Assembly (NCBI RefSeq): GCF_000203795.2
Contig: NW_006281109.1
Span: forward strand, 810,556-874,555
Length of the DNA stretch: 64,000 nucleotides
Direction: 5' to 3'
From: Batrachochytrium dendrobatidis JAM81
Taxonomy: Eukaryota > Chytridiomycota > Chytridiomycetes > Rhizophydiales
Made by a program: the position numbers and the translations under genes. Position 1 is the first letter of the stretch, and each line of letters starts with the position of its first letter. The notes beneath the pieces were generated by a model, which saw only the letters and a program-made list of their open reading frames with translations, did not search any database and was not told where the DNA came from. Of this stretch, positions 10,253-23,182 are shown piece by piece.

Positions 10253-12042
10253 TTACAGTGATTTTGCAATGAATTCAAGATTTCTTTATTCAGTTATTGA
10301 ACAATTGCTTTCAATAATAAAACTTGGATTTTGACAAGTATGATGCGATCATGGCTTGTTTTATGTTGTCACCCAACAATCAGCCATCATTATTGTATTA
10401 AATATTATCAACCTGTTTGAGTTTTTTGACAACACAAACACTCGAGTCTTTAATAGGTTTGATCACGCTTTAAATGGTCGTTTGGTTTACAAACTCGATT
10501 GTTACTCGACCAGTTTAACACAATCTGAACCACAATCGATATCAAACTGTAATCAAAATTGTAGTCAAACTGTAATCAAAACCTTGTCAAAACCTTGTCC
10601 AATCATGTCAAGTTGCTTTAAAACTTGATACACAAGACATGACAGTCGATTCATTTGATGACAATATTGTTCATATTGTTCATATTGTTCATATTGTTCA
10701 TATCGACAATATTAGATTTTTGTGTAAAAATAATGTTTAGCAATTTGCAGTAAATTGAAACTATTGAAAGTTGCCAATCAAGTGCACCGAGTAGAATGAA
10801 TGCAAGACGATGGACAATCATGATCAATAGGATGAACATGATCAGGACAACACTTTACAGTAGAAACACTACATCAACTATACATACTGCATTGCAATCA
10901 TTCCAAAAACACTCGATTGCATCCAAACCAAACACTATAAACCATCAACGAAAACCAACTGTACAGACAATTGCTCCACTTCCGGACAATATAGACGACA
11001 GCATTCAACCCGAACTGCCAGGAACACATTGCTGGAAATGTCATCACTATGAACCACCTTCGTTGGTAGACAATTCACAGCAACTTCAGATTCCTTCTCG
11101 ACTGTTTTGTAAAAACACTCAGTGTGCAGTGCTTCAGCCATTGCAGCGACCTCCACCTAACCATTTTGCATTATTGATGCCAGAAAAGTATTCACAGTTG
11201 AATGACGAGTTACTGCACAATGCATTCCAGGTGGATCTGGCGGATCTGAAACGACGATACAGAGGATTGCAACAGATGTTGCATCCAGACAATTTCACGA
11301 CAAAGTCTAATGTGAGTGTTGATATGGATGAGTGTCGATGTATATGGATTGTATTGATGTAAATGGTTACACGGTCGTTACATGATTGTTACATGATTGT
11401 TACATGATTGTTGAACGATTTTTACATGGTTGCTGCATACAATATATAGCAAGAACGATTGCTGTCTGAAGAACAGTCAACGTTGGTCAACAAGGCATAT
11501 CAGACATTACGAGATCCGCTCACTCGTGCACAGTATATGGTAAGCGTGTTTGAAATACAGTGATTATTGTTGAAAAGGTTTGCCATGTAATGAAACCATT
11601 GAATGGATTGCAGTAATCATATTGTCGAAAAACACAGTTGTAATAATACAAATGTAATGACAATGTAATGACAATGTAATAACAATGTAATGACAATATA
11701 GCTCGACATGTATGGTGTTGGAATTAGTGAATCAACATCGATCAATGAGCCACAGTTCCTGGCTCAGATTATGGACATTCAAGAAAGTATCGAATCTGCA
11801 GAAAATGATGTGCAAGTAATCAATCAGATCAAATCGGACAATCAAGGTAATGATGATAGTCACATATAACACTGGACCACATAGTACTGACACTACGATT
11901 GTGATTGTATCAAGTGGAAATCCAAAAGGCAGAAAAGTCGATTGCAGCATGTTTCAGACAGTCGGATCTGGATGGTGCTAAACAAGCAACCATCAAAATG
12001 CAATATTTACGAACAATTGATACACTCATTAATGAGAAACAA
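10253..12042 (-). repeat. Right arm of large inverted duplication
   Basis: Reverse complement of 3974-5736. The inner edge is at ttacagtg (10253) and the outer edge at the HSCB stop. It carries more ATTGTTCAT-type units (10666-10700) and an expanded caatgtaatga run in HSCB intron 2 (11645-11695) compared with the left arm. Together the arms and the core form an 8.1 kb palindrome-like structure. Confidence 0.93.
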
Positions 12043-12045
12043 TAA
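10796..12045 (+). CDS. HSCB: HscB/Jac1 iron-sulfur cluster co-chaperone, right copy
   Basis: Second complete copy of the Fe-S co-chaperone gene, in mirror orientation to 3971-5187. Exons: 10796-11311, 11450-11539, 11702-11846, 11915-12045, giving 293 residues. It has the same zinc-binding cysteines (79, 82, 105, 110), HPD motif (163-165) and C-terminal helices as the left copy, with Ala instead of Thr at residue 60. The stop is TAA and lies at the very edge of the repeat. The gene ends 114 bases from the CUL3 stop, in tail-to-tail arrangement. No defect is visible, so the genome appears to have two usable HSCB genes here, provided the assembly is correct. Confidence 0.92.
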
Positions 12046-12159
12046 ACCATATTTCATCAACGCGTCAGTTTATTTAAAACCATTTCTGGATAGGTCTGAA
12101 AAGTAGACTGCTTGCTCTTGTTAGTACTCATATGATCAATGTATGGAATATATTTATCT

Positions 12160-15100
12160 TTAAGCCACATAGTGATACAATTGTCTGACATATCAGCAAA
12201 AAATAGTTAGTATTTAAATCACAATCAACTTTGTTATCCAATGTTTAGTAAAGATCAATCACTCACCGGTTCTCCGTATCTCGTTCAAGATATTCTCGTT
12301 CAAATAACTCCTCGATCCGGGTTTTGATAACTAAAGGATCAGGAGAAAACCGCAAACTTAATTGCGAAATCACCATAGCTACAAGTTCATTGTGACGCAT
12401 TGATTTTCTTGATTTCATAACACGAACAATACATGCTTCGATTTGATGTTTTCGGTCTTGAGCTACTTGCTCCATTGTCTTGACCCGTTCAAACTCTGTC
12501 TCGACTGAGTTGGCTGCCGTGCTTGAAGTCGCCAAAGAAGTTGGATCCAATCCTGTATGGGTGGTAGATCCCGCAACAGTAGATGCAGCAACAGTTTGAA
12601 TCTTGATTTTACTCAATGGGGATGTAAAGGCAGCATTCACTACAAACGTATCATCAAGCCCGATGCTTTTTGTTTTGGTTGATTTAAGCAAAATACGATA
12701 CTTGCCCAGTGACAGACTTTGCAAGGTACGTGCTAAATCACCACTAGGGATCTCTGTTTCATTCATGATACGTTGATAGCCAATAGGTTCGTTCACTTCC
12801 AAGCTATTAAACAATGTCAGAAGAATAACCATGGCATAGGTACTGACATTCAACTCTTTTTTGCATGTAGTGAATTGAGCTTTGAGATCTGCTGTACCCA
12901 TGTGTTTGAGCCATGTAAGCTGACGACCAGAGTGGAGAGTCATGTAATATTTTTGAAAATGATCAACCGTGATGGCAAGGCTGGGCGGGAGATAACATGC
13001 CATCATGGCTGGAGGTACTGTCACGGGCCAAAACGTATTCGTCAAAACATAGATGGACAGATCGGGAGTCTTGGTTTCACAGACGGAGACTGAAGCCATA
13101 TAATCTTTAAACCCGTGTGTCAAATCATTGGATACATGCATATCCTTAAACATCCCTTCTAGCTTGGATATAAACTGATGTCCACATTCCACCTTGAGTT
13201 TGCTGATCATGTTTTTCTCAGTATCGTGACTAACACTGCGACCGTAAAGAAGCCGTTTAGCAAGGTGTTGGTTGTAGTAGCGCTCAAACACATCTTTTTC
13301 GCGAATGAAGCGGAAAAAACATACAGATTTTTCAAGAAACTTTTCAATCTCATCATCCAATTTCTATTATAAAAATTAAAAGTATATAGAGTAAGAGCCA
13401 GTTTAGTATTAAACTTGAAATAATGGCATAGATACATACCCCTTTGATTCCTTTGCGAAGATTTTCATCAATAAATAAACTGAGAAACTCGGGACATTTG
13501 ATGTTGAGATTGATGCATGTTTCCAAAGAAGAGTTGATATCATTTTGAAATGTTTTATCTCGTGCAAAACAAGCATCAAGCATAGTATCATATTTATCTT
13601 TAAGAGAAATCATTGCTTCGACCCATAAAATAGGCGACAATGGGTTTGTTTCGGATGGCATGTTGGTATTTGATGGTCGGGAAGTATCTGTGGATAAGGG
13701 TAACAAGCCCCCACACGAATGGATCTGATTGATGGTGATACTGCTTTGCTTAATGATATTTGATAGTCCAAATCGCAGTTCAACATGGCCATTTGGAACA
13801 CGACTGAATAGCGAGTAGATACGCTGCAAGTCCTCAAATCGATCATTGGCAACAATAGGTACCAATCCAGAATCCATCTACAAGTTTCAGACAAGGTAAA
13901 TGAATGATTGAATGTAAATCGCATGTATGTATTCAGCATTGATTTAGTCAGTCATGCAAAATATACCTCGAGAATTGTTTTGATATTATTTTCCAACAGT
14001 TCTTTTTCAAAAATAGATTGGATTTTGGGTCGAGTAGATGCGTGAATATAATGCTTTGTTCTAATGTCCTCTTCGTTTAGTCGCTTTTCAACCTATCAAT
14101 ATATAGAAATACGTTGCGTACAAGTCAACTTGGAGGAAATCAATTTAAAGCAGCATACATTGTAATGAACAGAAACACACTCGCTTTAAAAATTGAATTG
14201 CATCGCATTCTTTGAGAAGCACCTCGCTTTCGCGCGAGTAAAATGTCTGGCTTGTTTGGAGAAAGGCACGCTCAAAATCAGCATGGTATACGGTAGCAAT
14301 GGTACGACTCGATGATGCTAGCATAAATCAAATTATATGAATGAGATGAGCATTCAAGACATGTGTACATTTTGGAAACCTACTGGAACTAGCTGGAAGA
14401 GTCAATAGCATATCTATTATGTTTTTCAATAGCATCCGATCAATCATCTGACCATCACGTTCAAGCTGGATCTGGTACAACAATGTGGTAATGATATGCG
14501 ATTTGACTTGGTATTGGACCGACTGCAATACAACATTACGAAAAGTTTCCAAACCCATTTCATATACAGTGGGTAAATTAGCCGACTTGACATATGTGCG
14601 ATCCTAAAGAGATTGATTTGATTTGATCATACAAGAAAAAGTCAGTATTAGTATTTCAATAGTACACTATCATGACACTTACTAGATACATTAGAATATC
14701 TCGAATCATTCCAAGACAAACAATGTGATCGTCCCATAGAGATTTGACTTGATTCAAAAACACATGTGCTTTACTCTGAGATGGAGTTGCATTATGTGGA
14801 AACGCAGGAACAACGTTTTGCGCAACTGCCTTTTCCAGAAATTCAGATATGAGAGTCTGAGTGCCTTTATATAGACGTTCGCCTGCTTTTTGTAAACACA
14901 TGCTGTAAGCATTCCTGTATTTGAATAAGAATGCATCAAGAATGCGTTAGAATTCAAGGTCTTGAACATGAATCAAGCAGCTAGAAAGGCAGATTGCATG
15001 TGTTGATAAAATCAGTCGTACCGATAAAGCTCTTCAAAACTAAGTTGAAGGGCATTTTTGCAGTATATCTGAGTGATGCCGTTGGAAAGAATCTTCCATT

Positions 15101-15250
15101 GCTCATCTGTATTGCGCTCTCGTGTCTGAAGAGTTCAAGATTAGATTGTTCCAGTAAAATAAATGACATTAGACAAGATGTGTATAAACCACTTACAGGA
15201 CGAGCACCAATCTTGACAGAACGACTGCTGTTGAGATAAGAATGGCTCAT
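12160..15250 (-). CDS. CUL3: Cullin-3 ubiquitin ligase scaffold
   Basis: Scaffold of CRL3 E3 ligases: its N-terminus binds BTB adaptors and its C-terminus binds the RING protein RBX1. Nine minus-strand exons: 15197-15250, 15022-15125, 14683-14914, 14384-14603, 14181-14317, 13967-14092, 13440-13877, 12267-13363, 12160-12184. They close in frame to 810 residues. CUL3-type signatures are LSFEELYRNAYSM, LFSRVPNG, FLSLFIDENLRKGIKG, EKDVFERYYNQHLAKRLL and SGRQLTWLKHMG. The neddylation site lies in IVRVMKSRKSMRHNELV, with the lysine at about residue 754, and the protein ends in a short YHYVA-type tail. The last coding exon is only 25 nt. An insert rich in Ser/Thr/Ala precedes the winged-helix domain. 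Confidence 0.95.
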
Positions 15251-15646
15251 AATGCTCGACTGGTAAACTGTAGAATCAAATAGTGGTCAAGAACTCGAGA
15301 TTCAAGAGTCAAGGAAAATGATTCTTGTATTTGTAAAACCGATTCGTTGCAATTATTCACCAAATAGTTAACATTAAAATGCAGTTTCTTGATATTTATA
15401 TTTCATTTCAGTTACTGAATCTTGAATTCATTCAGCCATTATACAGTTTAAATAAACTCGGTCATCAATTCAAGATGCATGTTCACCATCAACGTAAATA
15501 ACAAATGTTTCTTGATGTTGCGATGCGTAGGGATGAATCGATACGTACCCTCTGCTAGTGCTGAGGATTGGCAATCCATCAAAACACGTGACTGATTATT
15601 CAAGTGAAATCTAGAATTGGTTGGCAACTCACTCGTCTGGAATTCA
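15251..15646. promoter_or_regulatory. Divergent promoter region CUL3 / 15647 gene, with CACGTG
   Basis: Spacer of 396 bases between two divergent starts. CACGTG is at 15585-15590, 57 bases before the plus-strand ATG, in the context CACGTGACTgATTATTCAA. This closely matches the UPF1 promoter motif at 24508. The role is inferred. Confidence 0.4.
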
Positions 15647-18099
15647 ATGCGGAATGCAGAGGCGGATGCCTCGCGTATTCATCCTTCATCTGAACCACTG
15701 CTAGCAACTCCTCTACAAACTCCTCTCTCCGCAGCACAGTTTACTTCTTTAGAAATACAGAGACTCGAGCAGGTAATGATACGCTTTATCATAAATTCAC
15801 TGGAGTTCATAGTTCATCTGACTATAAGCAACTCATCACAACCATCTGTCTTGGTATTAACTTTTTATCCCGACTACTGTGCCTTGACACTGCATGCATG
15901 TTAAACTCGCTTTCGAATGCATTCTCTTTGATCATTGACTCGTTTGCTTCGTTATGGGCGGAAATTCCATTGGTTTCATTACGTGACTGTTACACTACTC
16001 GATAATTGTTAGCTTCTGTCAAGACTTGATTCATTTATAAGCCCTACAGATACTCCATTCAAGAAACACATTCTTCCAAGTGGAATTCGGAGTCGGTTGT
16101 TTTCTGCACTGGTTCATGTGAGTTTGAATTGGGAATGGTCTGTCTTCTTGGCTCAACGTCACTTGAGGTGACCCCTGTCAAACAGCAGAAGCTGTATTCT
16201 TGGATTATCTGTGTAGTTTTCTTTTGTACTAGAATGGACACTGGATAATGGAGTCTACCTGTCGTTGGGGTTTGCGTCTAATAGCAGATTCTGTATTTAA
16301 TTCAATGTCATTAGAAAGTCTAACTTTGTGTGTTGTAGGAATTTCCACAATGGCCTCATTCGAGAGCAAGCACTGAACAGTATGAAACCTTTTTTTGTAA
16401 TCATTGTTGGGATAATTATTTGAATGTTTATTTAATGATTTTGACTGTTGTAATACCTCTTGTAGACGACTAGCATTGATGCATAGACACAATAATTCGG
16501 TACATACACATTCTTCTGGATCACCCACTTTGCATGCTACTGCTGGCGATGGAAAGAGAAAGTTGTCGTTTACTTTGGCAAACTCCTCATCTACGTGTCT
16601 TGCAGGATCGTCAAACTCGGGACTAAAATCTCCAGATGTATGCATGCTGTAATGGTCAAATTTGGAATCCTGACTCGTATTAAATATACTAACATTGATG
16701 TTCAACCTGTTTACTGTTAGCCATTCACATCTACCTTGCAAAACAGTCCATTCTTTTCACGATTACGAGCAGCCTTGAATGACTCTTCTGAGAATAATTT
16801 TCCGCTTCAACTCGAATCTCAGAGATCATTGCCTGTATCTTCACAACCCATACCTGCAGCCATATTTAAAACTGCATCTTCCTCATCATTACGGGACACA
16901 AACTCTATTCAACTTGATACACTTGAAACAAAACACTTGAAAACGTCTGTATCTCCGTCAAAAAGACCTGCACCCACCATTCATACTAGTACATCTATAA
17001 TCTCATCGCCTCAACGAGAATCAAAACGAACCAAACAGAAATCACCGATTACTCCAACAGATTCAGATGATATCACGGCATCTGCTTTAGATACGACCAC
17101 GCCATTATTTCAACAGGATTTGAAAACAAAGATATCGACTGAAACTGCATTTTTGCAGTGCTCTTTGGAAACAGATTTGACAGTAAATAATGGTACAGTG
17201 GACTCTACTTGTACTTTGAAAGAAATAGCTGAAAATAATGATTTGGATGGATCAGCAAAGCAAGACCATGGTGGAAATGACGAACCTGTATTACCTATAT
17301 CTCAAAAGGCTGAAACTGTATCTACAGTAATGGATATACTTTTACCCAATAGTGAAGAGTCTATATTGCTACCAGAAGCTTTTGTTTGTCCACAACAGCA
17401 ATTACGGTCTCGCGAAAGACGACAGGCTCGGAAGAATACGTTTACTTCAAGTCGTGGAGTAGATACCCCCGCATCGAGAAACAGTCCCAAACTGGGAAAG
17501 GAACGAACCAACACAAGTAAAAATACTGTTGAAACGAGATCTGCCACCAGATCAATGCAATCCTTGGCTGGATCAGCAGGTAAAAACCCCGATTCAAAAA
17601 GCAATAGACGTGCAAAACTTGCATCCGGAAGTCTTGGTGATGTCAGAGAGTATCGGCATGCAAAACGGTGTATTCAAAGACCAGTTATTGCACATAGCAC
17701 ATTAAAAGATGATCATGATGATGTCAATGTGAATCAAGATGTATCCGACCGCCCAGTAAGCTTTTCATTGATCCATGTGTTTCTCCACTTTGATAGTTTT
17801 AATCACATTTCTGATTACGTGATGATTTGAATTCACGTTTAGACACAGACTCCTGTACATAGAAAGCCATCTGAACGAATAGCAGCGCAAAAGACACGAG
17901 CAAGCAAGGTGAGACGGTACCATTCTATCACGAGTTTATAAATGTACTGACTTGGTAAAAGATGATTCTTTCAGGGGCAGTTTCAGCAGTGAGTTTAAAA
18001 CCAACTAAAAAGCCACGGGCAAGAAAATCGCCTGCTTTAGCTCTTGCATCACCACCACCAGAAGCACCTGTAACTCAAGTGAACCAATCGCGAGGATAA
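15647..18099 (+). CDS. Unrecognised Ser/Thr-rich, basic, probably nuclear protein
   Basis: No family recognised. The first exon (15647-15772) is clear. Probable 5' exons follow (from 15829, near 16050-16110, from 16234), but their junctions could not all be closed. From about 16470 the model is firmer: an exon ending at 16631 (KRKLSFTLANS near 16560-16590) joins in phase to a long exon 16721 to about 17750. Then come short exons near 17845-17910 and 17980-18099, ending in TAA. The protein is low complexity, rich in Ser, Thr, Lys and Arg, with basic clusters (SKRPAPT, ESKRTKQKS, RSRERRQARKN, KKPRARKSP) that would suit nuclear localisation or DNA binding. A minus-strand open frame at 16229-16741 is a shadow of these exons. 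Confidence 0.5.
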
Positions 18100-19129
18100 A
18101 TACTTGAAACCATTTATCACGGCATTCTTTTGCTGTACTTTAAATGGTTATTTCAGTTCATATCCAGCATTTGAATAACACATGTACACTGATGGGTTGG
18201 CGTTTAATGTGTTTGCTTTCTATATATTTGATAGTAGTGTATACAGGGCACCCGATGATACCACTTTTTTAGGCGAGACTGCCAAAATAAATTTAAAATT
18301 AACTGCGTTTTTGTACGAGTATCTGACTCTCTAAAATATCGTTTGATCAAAATCCAACAATTCTGAATAAACTATGAATTGTGTGTTTATAACGATCAAG
18401 TCATTTCATTGAAGCCAGTCATCTGTAGTGATGAGATCTGGTCTTTTAATTGATCATGATTGCTAGATTGAATCAAAAGTTGTTGACAATCTTAATGTTT
18501 TATGGAATACAATCTGTCAAGATCATGGATTGATATCAAGGTTTGATTGTCATGCCAAGAATAACAAATAGTCATATTTTGTTGTTTGTATTGGAGTTTT
18601 TGAAGTTGAGACAACTGTACAAGACTGGTAACAATTTCAACTAAAAAACCTATTGAGATACACTTGATGATGAAAGTGATGATTACTAACACACTGAAAG
18701 TGATGATTACTAACACATTGAAAGTGATGATTACTGACACTTCCCACTCTGTCCTCAGTCTATTGTCATCAACCCTAAATTTAGCCCAGACTGAAATTGA
18801 GGTGTTTTTTGGGTCACAAATTTCTTCTAGTTTTTACAGCACAGCTAGAGTTGGAATTACAATTGAACAGGGATTGACAACCATTATTACAACCTATTAT
18901 TGAAGAGTGCTAATGACAATGGAGAACACTGATGTTAATGTTAGTCTGATTGCTGTTGATTATGTATTGAATTATAACCATGTGTATGACAACTGATACA
19001 GTTTTATACACATGGTTGAATGTTGTCATTCTTGTTCACTATAGAATCCTGTAGTCTATGATGTGGTCTTGTTCAACTCTTGCTGATACTAACATGTGGT
19101 TTATTTTTGTCTTGAAATGCGATTAGAGC
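18100..19129. other. Intergenic 1.0 kb with 24-bp tandem repeat
   Basis: AT-rich spacer. A three-copy 24-bp tandem repeat occupies 18671-18740; no gene was recognised. Confidence 0.6.
18671..18740 (+). repeat. 24-bp tandem repeat, about 3 copies
   Basis: The unit is tgaaagtgatgattactaac plus four bases, with starts at 18671, 18695 and 18719. The third copy has a G for A change. It creates a spurious repetitive open frame on both strands. Confidence 0.9.
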
Positions 19130-22100
19130 ATGCAATCAGAACATTCATTACAGACTGTTGAGCCAGGTGCTGCTGCAATCACCAAGGTCCAGACATATAA
19201 AGAACCCCATCAGCCAGTCATGACCATACCATCCACTCGAAAAGACCAAACATCACTACAAGACAGTACGTTAGACTCGTTTGGGATTGGGATGCATGAC
19301 AGACAGTCCTCTTGTACTTTCTCGACTACTTCTCTTTCGTCGTCCTTGTCCATGTCGCCCTCTCCATTAGAACTCATGCATGTGGCTGCTATGACTGCTG
19401 CCTCTGCGAATACTGAGGACGGTTTGGTACATCGGGACAGTGATGAGCCATTGTTTCCAGCGCTTGATGATACTGAGACCCATGATAGGGATCATGATGG
19501 TGAACAACCTCGACACAATTCTGAATTCCATGACAACAGCCAGATCAACAATGTTGGATTTCCTAGCTATCAATCCAATGGAAAAATGGAAGTAGATCTT
19601 GCTATTTCTGAAGAAGTAGAAGAGGAGGAAGTGGTACATGAACAACAAGTATATCATCCACAACAGAATAGCTTGGCTGTATCTACAAGTACATCTGCTT
19701 ATAAGAGTGATATAGCGTCACAGTTTTATATTGATACGACACCTGCAAGTGACGGGGTTCCTGTGCTGCCATCGCCAAGTTCTGCTGTGGAGGACACTGT
19801 AAAGATGGGGATGGGGAATACATCGGCTGAACAGCCCTCATCCACCAAGACTGAAACACTTGAGGTATCTAAAGATTTGAATGGATCTGTTGATCATCAG
19901 CCTACATCCCATAAACGATCGAGATCTGATAGTATCAGTCCAACTCGTACAGTTCGAACTCAGCCTGCCAGTGATTCAACTGATATTTTGATACCAGCAG
20001 CCATAGATTCAAATACAATATCCATGACTGGTTCTGATTTAGATTCTCTATCAAACCCTCTGCCTTCATATTCCTCCAGATCCAACCCTGTTGTGGCGAA
20101 ACCTACTGCCAGTTTAAGTGAATTCCATCCCACCCATACCGTGACTTTTACTCCATTACCAGGCGTCATATCCAAAATGCCGCCCAACAGTCGTCTGTTT
20201 ATGGGAAACCTTCCATCCGACAAGCCTACACCCAAAGAATTTGCTCAACGTTTTGTTCCGTATGGAAACATTGTTGAGATTATGCTCAAATCCACGTTTG
20301 GATTTATTCAATTTGATAACGCTGAGAGTTGCCAGGCTGCTATTGAGGGAGAAAACCAAAATATGATGGGTGATGTGAGACTTGGTAAGTTTTCCATGTC
20401 TAGTTTATTATATCACACGAGTAACATTCAGTTGAAACCGTTTAAATTGAACAATTGAGTCAAGATTCTAATGTTAATCCATGGTTCGTTTTTAATCATT
20501 GGATGTGGCCTGATAGATCTCAAGATTTCCCGTGAACGAGGTGCTCATTCAAGAGCCGATGAACCAAACGATGTACGTGGGTATAACCACAACAAATATT
20601 CTGATGAGGGTGACGATCAGCACTCCAACGATGCAAAAAGGGATTATAACAGCGCCAACCGATACAATAGTGGTGGAAATCGAAGTGGTCGTGGTCGAGG
20701 CCGTGGTGGATGGAATGACGATCGTCATGATCGTAGTCAGAGATATGACGATCGAGATAGGGTTAGGGACAGAGATCGTGATCGACGTACCAGTAGAAGT
20801 TCCAGATCACCACCTCATGGCAGTGGCCATAGCAACGACGGAAGAAACCACAATCGTGATAGCAGCGGGTATGATTCACGCGATGGAAGAGATGCCCGCA
20901 GTGGAAAACAGGAAAGCCGTGGCAATGCCCGAAACTGGGACAGCGATCGATCCCATGGCGGCTATGTTGGAAAAGATAGCACTCGATTGGCTAGACACCA
21001 TGATTCTGCCAAAGCTCCTACTCCAGTCATCAAGCCTATTCCAAAACGATACGGCTCAGCAGTTCCTGAATGTCAGTTGATTGTAATTGGTGAAGTTCAC
21101 CGCGAGTTTGTTTCGCATGTGTTTAGCACATTGAAGCGTGCACGTATTTTTACAGAAACTCTGCGTATGCCAGCCCAAATGGATCTCAAGCAGGCAGTTG
21201 AGCAATATCAACAAGAAGGGGTAAAGGCGATTGTTTTTTTAGAAAAGAGTCGAGAAATGAGTGGCAAAGTTGCCCTACAAGTGTTTTCTCGTCATTCTGG
21301 TGTTGTGGGTAAGTCGTTGCCTAGAAAATGTTGATGATTCTGTACAAAAGTATGCACTGATTAATACTGTGTTGAATAGAATACGACAATGTGACTTTGG
21401 ACCAAACTTGCGACTACATTATTCGCGAACGACATGGCCATGATCCTCGTGCATCTGGTGCCAATTCGTTTGGAAATCCGACAGGCCACTCTTCCAACTA
21501 TCCCAGTCACAACCAGCAACCCTACCAGGAACAACAGCAGTTGTTATCACAAATCAATGCAGGTATTGGAGGGAATAACACGGTTGCAACGGCATTGGCG
21601 GCATTGGTTGCACAATCGCAAGCGCAAGGAACACCACTGGATCCACAAGTGTTGTTTGCATTGGCGAATGCAGCAGCAGCATCTGGAGCTGCAGGGGGAG
21701 CACCACCCTCGATTCAAGGTGGTGGAAATAATTTAGGACCTTCATCTACAGCATCTGGACTTTTCCATCCTCCTGCAACGCTTGTTCAGAATGTTGGTGG
21801 CAGTGGGATGGGAGGATATGGACATCAACAGATGAGCATGCATGCGCAGCAACAGAACCAATACCATCACGCTCAACAGCAAAGTGGTCACGCTGCAGGA
21901 ATGTACATGCAGAATGCAGGTGAGCCAGTGAATCAAGCTTTACACAATGGTAATGGAACAGGAACAATGCCGCAAGGATACCCACACGGATCCAATATGC
22001 ACCAAGTGAGTAGTTGCTAAACTGACACGTTTAACAGTATTGAACCGACCACTTATTTTTATTAACATGTCATAGATGTCGAATCCATCGCACAACATTG

Positions 22101-22285
22101 GAGGAAATGCACGAATGGGGATGATGTCCCAATCAGGACGAGGTCAGCACTCACTATCACACCAAGCGGTGTCTTCCAACACTGGTGGTAATGCACCTCC
22201 AACAAACATTGCAGACATGCTGAGCCAGTTGAATGCCAGCACAAGACTCTTGCAAGCCATCAACAACATTAAAGGACCCAATTAA
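19130..22285 (+). CDS. Nab3-like RRM protein with RS/RGG region and Q-rich tail
   Basis: Probable nuclear RNA-binding protein. Exons: 19130-20384, 20517-21308, 21380-22005, 22076-22285, giving 960 residues. Order: a long acidic Ser/Thr N-terminal region (with EEVEEEEVV), one RRM at about residues 353-425 (SRLFMGNLPSDKPTPKEF, STFGFIQF), an Arg/Asp/Gly/Ser region with RGRGRGG and DRDRDR repeats, then a small alpha/beta domain (about 21055-21430, PECQLIVIGEVHREFV to CDYIIRER). That domain resembles the anticodon-binding-like domain of NCOA5. A Gln/Asn/Ala/Gly-rich C-terminus ends in a short Leu-rich helix. RRM plus Q-rich tail suggests an ortholog of yeast Nab3, the termination factor of the Nrd1-Nab3-Sen1 complex; the assignment is by architecture. 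Confidence 0.75.
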
Positions 22286-22415
22286 ACAGGATTTACTGAA
22301 TGTATTATGAGGGCTGTTTTACCAAAAGAAATGAATTTAAAATTGCTGTTAAAAGTTGAATGTGTTGAACAGCAATGTAAACTTGTCCATAAAACGGACA
22401 CGTTCACACAAGGTC

Positions 22416-23027
22416 ATGCCTAGAACATTCCTAGTAGTGAAATGCTATCAATGCAACCAGATACAAATCCAGCAGGTAAGTTGCATAGTATGTCATGTGT
22501 TTTAATACTATTCAACTCACAATACTTGCAGAGTAAAAAAGTATCCAAATGGACTTGTCAAGTATGTCATGAACGACAATCCCTCCAGAGAGTAAGTGCA
22601 ATATCACACTATCCACACTATTCATCCTTGCTTACTTTTGATCATCTAGGTGTATTTTGAATCCACCTGTGCAAAGGATTGTCGATCAGCCTTGCAATCC
22701 ATATCCACTACTTTACATCATTCAAGTACTATAACAGATCAAGCTGTTTTGAATGCAATACACAAGAGTCCGGATACGCTTGTCATGTCAACCACTACTC
22801 TACAGGATAAGAATGTTGAATTACATTCTACAACTAGAGATACAACGTTACATGTTGGACATTGTCGACCAGTGTTTTCGAATCTGGGCAGAAAACCACT
22901 GCCTTTACTCGAGGTCGATTCATCATATAAGATGAAGGGTTCTTTGGATTCAAATGCTCGTAAAACTACTACACAAGCTTGGATTAATTGGTCCGAGTTT
23001 GTTGAACCCGAGTCTGTAGATGACTAG
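22416..23027 (+). CDS. MRNIP: MRNIP-like zinc protein
   Basis: Exons: 22416-22475, 22532-22591, 22650-23027, giving 165 residues. The N-terminus has the family pattern of two CxxC pairs split by a short basic loop (KCYQCNQIQIQQ, then SKWTCQVCHERQSLQRVY), matching the start of MRNIP/C5orf45 proteins. In human this protein binds the MRE11-RAD50-NBS1 complex and supports the DNA damage response. The first two exons are exactly 60 nt each, so the zinc motif is split between them. The C-terminal two thirds are Ser/Thr-rich and not conserved by eye. The first ATG gives only eight residues before the first cysteine, as in the family. Confidence 0.75.
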
Positions 23028-23182
23028 CATCTTGATGGATTCCATCAAGATTTCATCTGAATTCCATCTAAACTTCATTTATATACCACATATCAAATAC
23101 ACCAAAATCTATCCTAATACTGTCAGGAAGTTTATTGTTTGGTTTAACAAGACCATTTCATTCCAAGAAAGAAATCACTGGT

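Noticed and set aside
3971..12045. Reading the inverted duplication as a DNA transposon with long terminal inverted repeats
   Set aside because: The arms hold a host gene, no transposase is present, and no target-site duplication is visible at the outer edges.
16229..16741. Minus-strand open frame of 170 codons
   Set aside because: The opposite strand carries exons that join in phase (ending 16631, restarting 16721), with sensible composition; the minus frame begins at no clear signal and ends in their midst.
18664..18903. 79-codon frame starting in the 24-bp repeat
   Set aside because: Produced by the repeat length being a multiple of three; the sequence beyond it is not protein-like.
20532..21080. 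182-codon plus-strand frame rich in Met, Ile and Thr
   Set aside because: Shifted-frame shadow of the Arg/Asp/Gly-rich region of the Nab3-like gene.
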